From NCBI GenBank assembly GCA_005889025.1, contig VBCZ01000169.1, forward strand, positions 1-8,495: a DNA stretch of 8,495 nt, read 5' to 3'. The DNA comes from Betaproteobacteria bacterium (GTDB lineage: Bacteria > Pseudomonadota > Gammaproteobacteria > Burkholderiales > Casimicrobiaceae). The translations under genes were made by a program, and so were the position numbers. The first letter of the stretch is position 1. The number at the start of each line of letters is the position of its first letter. The notes below the pieces were generated by a model. The model did no database searches. It was not told the origin of the DNA and saw only the letters and a list, made by a program, of their open reading frames with translations. Below, piece by piece: positions 6,376 through 8,495 of the stretch.

Positions 6376-6587
6376 CGCGGCGCACTTGGCGGCTGGCACT
6401 CGTCGCAGCGGCCTGAACCGCAGAGCCAATGAGTCGCGCGCAGCGTCGAACAGGGGCGTGAAGCTGCGATCGGCACGCTTGCCAAGTTCGAGTCCGACGG
6501 GGGCTTGCAGTTTTAGCTTGAACCCGACGCATCCAAACGCACAGTTTCGGCACATCAAATGTAGGTCGGTTCACGGTTGTCTTCCGA
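6376..6587. other. Convergent intergenic stretch
   Basis: These 212 bases separate two convergent genes. No T-tailed hairpin that would serve as a two-way terminator was recognised. A minus-strand open frame (from 6558, MMCRNCAFGCVGFKLKLQ) runs through it into the cupredoxin gene; it has no ribosome site and I could not link it to a family. Confidence 0.4.
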
Positions 6588-7679
6588 TCAGGCGGGCGTG
6601 CGCCGAATCGTCAGATCCTGGCGCTTGAACACCGCGGGCTGCAATTCGACACCCAGCCCGGAACCTTCCATCGGATACACGTAACCGTTTTCAATCCGTG
6701 GCACGGCGGTGACCAGCTCGTTGTACCAGCCGCGATAAAACGCGCGGACCGATTCCTGGATCAGGGTATTCGGCTGACTGAAGGACATGTGCACCGCCGC
6801 GACAAACCCCACCGGCCCGATGCAATCATGCGGCGCAAAAGGGCGATGCCAAGTTTCTGCCAATGACGCGATCTTTCGTCCTTCCGTGAGTCCACCCGTC
6901 CAACACAAGTCGACCATCGCGACGTGAAGTGCGTCCTTTTCGAGGAAATCCTTGTATGGCCAGCGCGAGCCCAGCGTTTCGCTCGCGCAAACCCACACGT
7001 GAGTCGAACGCGCATATTCGGCGAGTGCCTGCGGCGAATTCATGCGGATGGGATCCTCGTACCACATCGGTGCATAGGGCTCGAGCGCTTTTTTCATCTG
7101 GGCAGCGGAGATATTAAGGCCACCGTTTTCCTGAGCTGCAGGATCGAATGGCCAGATTTTCATGGCATCGATTCCGCTTTCCAGCAGACTTTCCGCCAGC
7201 GCGTCCGCCCGATTCATGAACGCGTCGAGATCCTCGAACGGCCCCTCGCTCTGACCCAGATTCCAGTTGGAGACAGGGCGGATGTTCTTCGAACGCACAT
7301 AGCGATAGCCCGCGCAGGTGTTGTATATGCAAAGCTTGTCCCGGCAGAGACCGCCGAGCATCTGATGCACCGGCTGACCGCAGACCTTGCCGAAGATGTC
7401 CCACAGCGCGATATCCACTGCAGACGCGGCCCGATATTCCGCTCCAGTGGACGATTGCGCCATCGGCAGGCTGACCATCTCTTTGTTGAGCGCCTCGATA
7501 TGCAGAGGATTTTGGCCAATCAATCGATCTGCCAACGTTTCGTGGATGTGTGCCTCGACAGCCCCTGCACCGTAGAACGTTTCGCCAAGACCGATCGTGC
7601 CGCTGTCGGTATGAACACGGACCCATAGCACGTTCGAGAACTCTTCGGTCCGCAATGTTTCGAGCGCAGTAATTTTCAT
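6588..7679 (-). CDS. Mandelate racemase/muconate lactonizing enzyme family protein lacking the beta-3 segment
   Basis: The product is 363 residues; close family members, from memory, are about 390-405. It is an enolase-superfamily enzyme, probably a sugar-acid or hydroxy-acid dehydratase or racemase; the substrate cannot be told. The N-terminal capping domain (1-125) includes VHTDSGTIGLGETFYGAGAV and SAVDIALWDIFGK. In the barrel, Lys174 (MKIWPFDP), metal ligands Glu208 (WYEDPI) and Glu234 (CASETLGSRW), the Asp257-His284 dyad (DLCW, APHDCIGP) and Glu309 (LIQES) are all present. The first metal ligand is not. From Lys174 to Glu208 is only 34 residues, against about 55 in mandelate racemase, whereas Glu208 to Glu234 is the normal 26. 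Relatives read ALEPF, then a strand with an E-x-H-type ligand, then ALEP(F/Y) again; here one KALEPYAP is followed directly by MWYEDP (7073-7091). Metal binding and catalysis are therefore doubtful. ATG 7679 (MKITALETLR) matches the family start; an upstream in-frame ATG at 7739 is less likely. It is divergent from the hydroxyacid dehydrogenase gene. Confidence 0.88.
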   Translation of the reverse strand: MKITALETLRTEEFSNVLWVRVHTDSGTIGLGETFYGAGAVEAHIHETLADRLIGQNPLHIEALNKEMVSLPMAQSSTGAEYRAASAVDIALWDIFGKVCGQPVHQMLGGLCRDKLCIYNTCAGYRYVRSKNIRPVSNWNLGQSEGPFEDLDAFMNRADALAESLLESGIDAMKIWPFDPAAQENGGLNISAAQMKKALEPYAPMWYEDPIRMNSPQALAEYARSTHVWVCASETLGSRWPYKDFLEKDALHVAMVDLCWTGGLTEGRKIASLAETWHRPFAPHDCIGPVGFVAAVHMSFSQPNTLIQESVRAFYRGWYNELVTAVPRIENGYVYPMEGSGLGVELQPAVFKRQDLTIRRTPA

Positions 7680-7739
7680 CAATGATCCATTTCGATCGAG
7701 GTGGATTGTCGATGGACGATCTGTGTGGAAGCGTAGCAT

Positions 7740-7766
7740 CTGAACGAGCGATGTTCAGTATACTAA
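7740..7766. promoter_or_regulatory. Operator-like palindromes upstream of the enolase-superfamily gene
   Basis: CTGAAC and GTTCAG form an inverted repeat with a 7-nt gap (7740-7758), overlapping the perfect palindrome AGTATACT (7757-7764). A GTATAC core is typical of GntR-family (FadR/FCD subgroup) operators, which often control sugar-acid genes. TATACT on the minus strand could also serve as a -10 box for the gene starting at 7679; no good -35 was seen. No regulator gene is in the window, so this is inference. Confidence 0.4.
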
Positions 7767-7796
7767 TGAGGATTCCGAAAATGAGTGACGCTTCCT

Positions 7797-7921
7797 CCCT
7801 CACCCGACGCGCTTCCGCGCGTCGACCTCTCCCGCAGGGAGAGGTGACATGAATAACCCCCGGGGAGGGAGCGGTGACATAAGTAACCCCTCTCCCTGCG
7901 GGAGAGGGGCAGGGGTGAGGG
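7797..7921. repeat. REP/BIME-like nested inverted repeat, about 125 bp
   Basis: The outer arms CCCTCACCC (7797-7805) and GGGTGAGGG (7913-7921) are perfect inverted copies. Inside are three perfect stem-loops: GACGCGC-TTCC-GCGCGTC (7806-7823), ACCTCTCCC-GCA-GGGAGAGGT (7825-7845) and CCCCTCTCCC-TGC-GGGAGAGGGG (7887-7909). Between the last two, an 18-mer starting GGTGACAT and ending AACCCC occurs twice (7843-7860 and 7873-7890; 16 of 18 identical). Short CTCTCCC palindromes of this type are abundant intergenic repeats in many high-GC proteobacterial genomes, mobilised in trans if at all. No protein is encoded, and there is no T run for a simple terminator. Confidence 0.75.
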
Positions 7922-7926
7922 GAGAT

Positions 7927-7956
7927 TTGTCAGCTACTTAGGGAAAGCTCTGTAAT
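7927..7956 (+). promoter_or_regulatory. Sigma-70-like promoter candidate for the hydroxyacid dehydrogenase gene
   Basis: TTGTCA (7927-7932; 5 of 6 to TTGACA) is followed after 18 nt by TGTAAT (7951-7956; 5 of 6 to TATAAT). Transcription would start near 7963, about 40 nt before ATG 8004. It is the only good pair seen between the repeat and the gene. Confidence 0.45.
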
Positions 7957-7966
7957 CCAGGCTGGT

Positions 7967-7987
7967 GCCGAGTCGACCGGACTCGGC
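7967..7987 (+). promoter_or_regulatory. Perfect inverted repeat just after the predicted transcription start
   Basis: GCCGAGTC and GACTCGGC are perfect 8-bp inverted copies around a 5-nt loop (GACCG). The element lies directly downstream of the promoter candidate and 16 nt before ATG 8004. It could be an operator or a leader hairpin near the ribosome binding region; no other Shine-Dalgarno is obvious before this gene. Confidence 0.45.
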
Positions 7988-8003
7988 GTCGATATCGACC
8001 ATC

Positions 8004-8495
8004 ATGCGCATAGTGTTCCATGGAGAGAACGCCGCATCGTTCAGCCACGATTTCCAGCGGCTCGTGGGCGAGGCGGCGCAGATCTCGGTGCTGCCCGACG
8101 TACTGACCGATAGCGCGCATTCGCAGACCTATGGCGCCGCGGATGTCATTGTGGGCGGCAGATTTTCGGCCGACCTGCCGCAGCCTCGGCAGCTGCAACT
8201 TTTTCACGTGCCGGGCGCGGGCTATGACGCCGTGGATCTCGACGCGGTGCCCGATTCAGCCGTCGTATGCAATTGCTTTGGCCACGAACAGGCCATCGCT
8301 GAATATGTGATGGCAGCGCTGCTGGAGCGGCATGTGCCGCTCGCAGACGCCGACCGGCATTTACGACAGGGCGAGTGGACCTACGGGGCCGGCTCGCCCG
8401 AGCGCGTGCATGCCGAGCTCGCAGAAAAGACCATTGGATTGCTTGGTTTTGGACACATAGGAAAGGCAATCGCCGCTCGAGCGAAGGCCTTCGAG
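8004..8495 (+). CDS. D-2-hydroxyacid dehydrogenase, N-terminal part
   Basis: The frame runs off the right edge, so 164 residues are visible. It begins MRIVFHGENAASFSHDF, then the substrate-domain pattern ADVIVGGRFSADLP, LQLFHVPGAGYDAVDL and CFGHEQAIAEYVMAALLERH, and reaches the NAD-binding fold at TIGLLGFGHIGKAIA, with GFGHIG (148-153) as the Gly-x-Gly-x-x-Gly motif. This is the D-isomer-specific 2-hydroxyacid dehydrogenase family, which interconverts 2-keto acids and D-2-hydroxy acids with NAD(P)H in the cytoplasm. The catalytic Arg, Glu and His lie in the missing part, so neither activity nor substrate can be judged. A GTG at 7965 is in frame but overlaps the hairpin; ATG 8004 fits the usual family start. 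The divergent enolase-superfamily gene suggests a shared role in hydroxy-acid or sugar-acid metabolism. Confidence 0.88.
   Translation, partial: MRIVFHGENAASFSHDFQRLVGEAAQISVLPDVLTDSAHSQTYGAADVIVGGRFSADLPQPRQLQLFHVPGAGYDAVDLDAVPDSAVVCNCFGHEQAIAEYVMAALLERHVPLADADRHLRQGEWTYGAGSPERVHAELAEKTIGLLGFGHIGKAIAARAKAFE

Noticed and set aside
6226..6558. Minus-strand frame starting MMCRNCAFGCVGFK
   Set aside because: It overlaps the real cupredoxin coding sequence, has no ribosome site, and matches no family I know; at most an old gene fragment in 6430-6558.
6924..7628. Plus-strand open frame (234 codons) opposite the enolase-superfamily gene
   Set aside because: It is the complement of conserved barrel coding sequence with no recognisable domain or start signal.
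7825..7909. CTCTCCC stem-loops as a short CRISPR array or intrinsic terminators
   Set aside because: There are only two unequal palindromic units, no regular spacers, and no T tract on either strand.

Overview
The window looks like chromosome from a GC-rich, Gram-negative member of the Pseudomonadota, probably gamma- or betaproteobacterial. The evidence is a PilU-type pilus motor ATPase, a PEP-CTERM (exosortase) substrate with a sigma-54-like promoter, a lipobox lipoprotein, and a REP-type nested palindrome common in such genomes. No species can be named from the sequence alone.

Layout. (a) 3-852, plus strand: the end of an exported-looking protein of unknown function, then 13 nt later a small eight-cysteine lipoprotein, probably one transcription unit. 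(b) 1002-1682, minus strand: a PEP-CTERM protein with a strong Shine-Dalgarno and a -24/-12 promoter candidate. (c) 1683-2030: no gene seen. (d) 2031-2635, minus strand: a degenerate toxin-antitoxin pair (Gp49/HigB-like toxin, HigA-like XRE antitoxin), both broken by frameshifts. (e) 2811-4124, plus strand: a PilU-like ATPase with a coiled-coil tail and a 14-residue internal deletion. (f) 4308-6375, plus strand: a multicopper oxidase fused to two cupredoxin domains, interrupted by two one-base frameshifts. (g) 6588-7679, minus strand: an enolase-superfamily (mandelate racemase/muconate lactonizing) enzyme that lacks the strand carrying the first metal ligand. (h) 7680-8003: divergent control region with an operator-like palindrome, a 125-bp nested inverted repeat and a sigma-70-like promoter followed by a hairpin. 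(i) 8004-8495, plus strand: the start of a D-2-hydroxyacid dehydrogenase, cut by the window edge.

How the genes relate. Only two relationships are well supported: toxin with antitoxin, and the divergent enolase-superfamily enzyme and hydroxyacid dehydrogenase, which suggests hydroxy-acid or sugar-acid catabolism. The others are mostly independent surface, redox and motility genes.

The most unusual property of the window is the number of lesions in otherwise well conserved genes. There are three apparent in-frame internal deletions (PilU, second cupredoxin, enolase-superfamily enzyme). There are four one-base shifts that are each repaired by adding one base to a short homopolymer, plus more complex shifts in the toxin. 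Either this genome is decaying or diverging here, or part of this is sequencing and assembly error; raw reads would decide. I found no tRNA, rRNA, CRISPR array, insertion sequence or phage gene.
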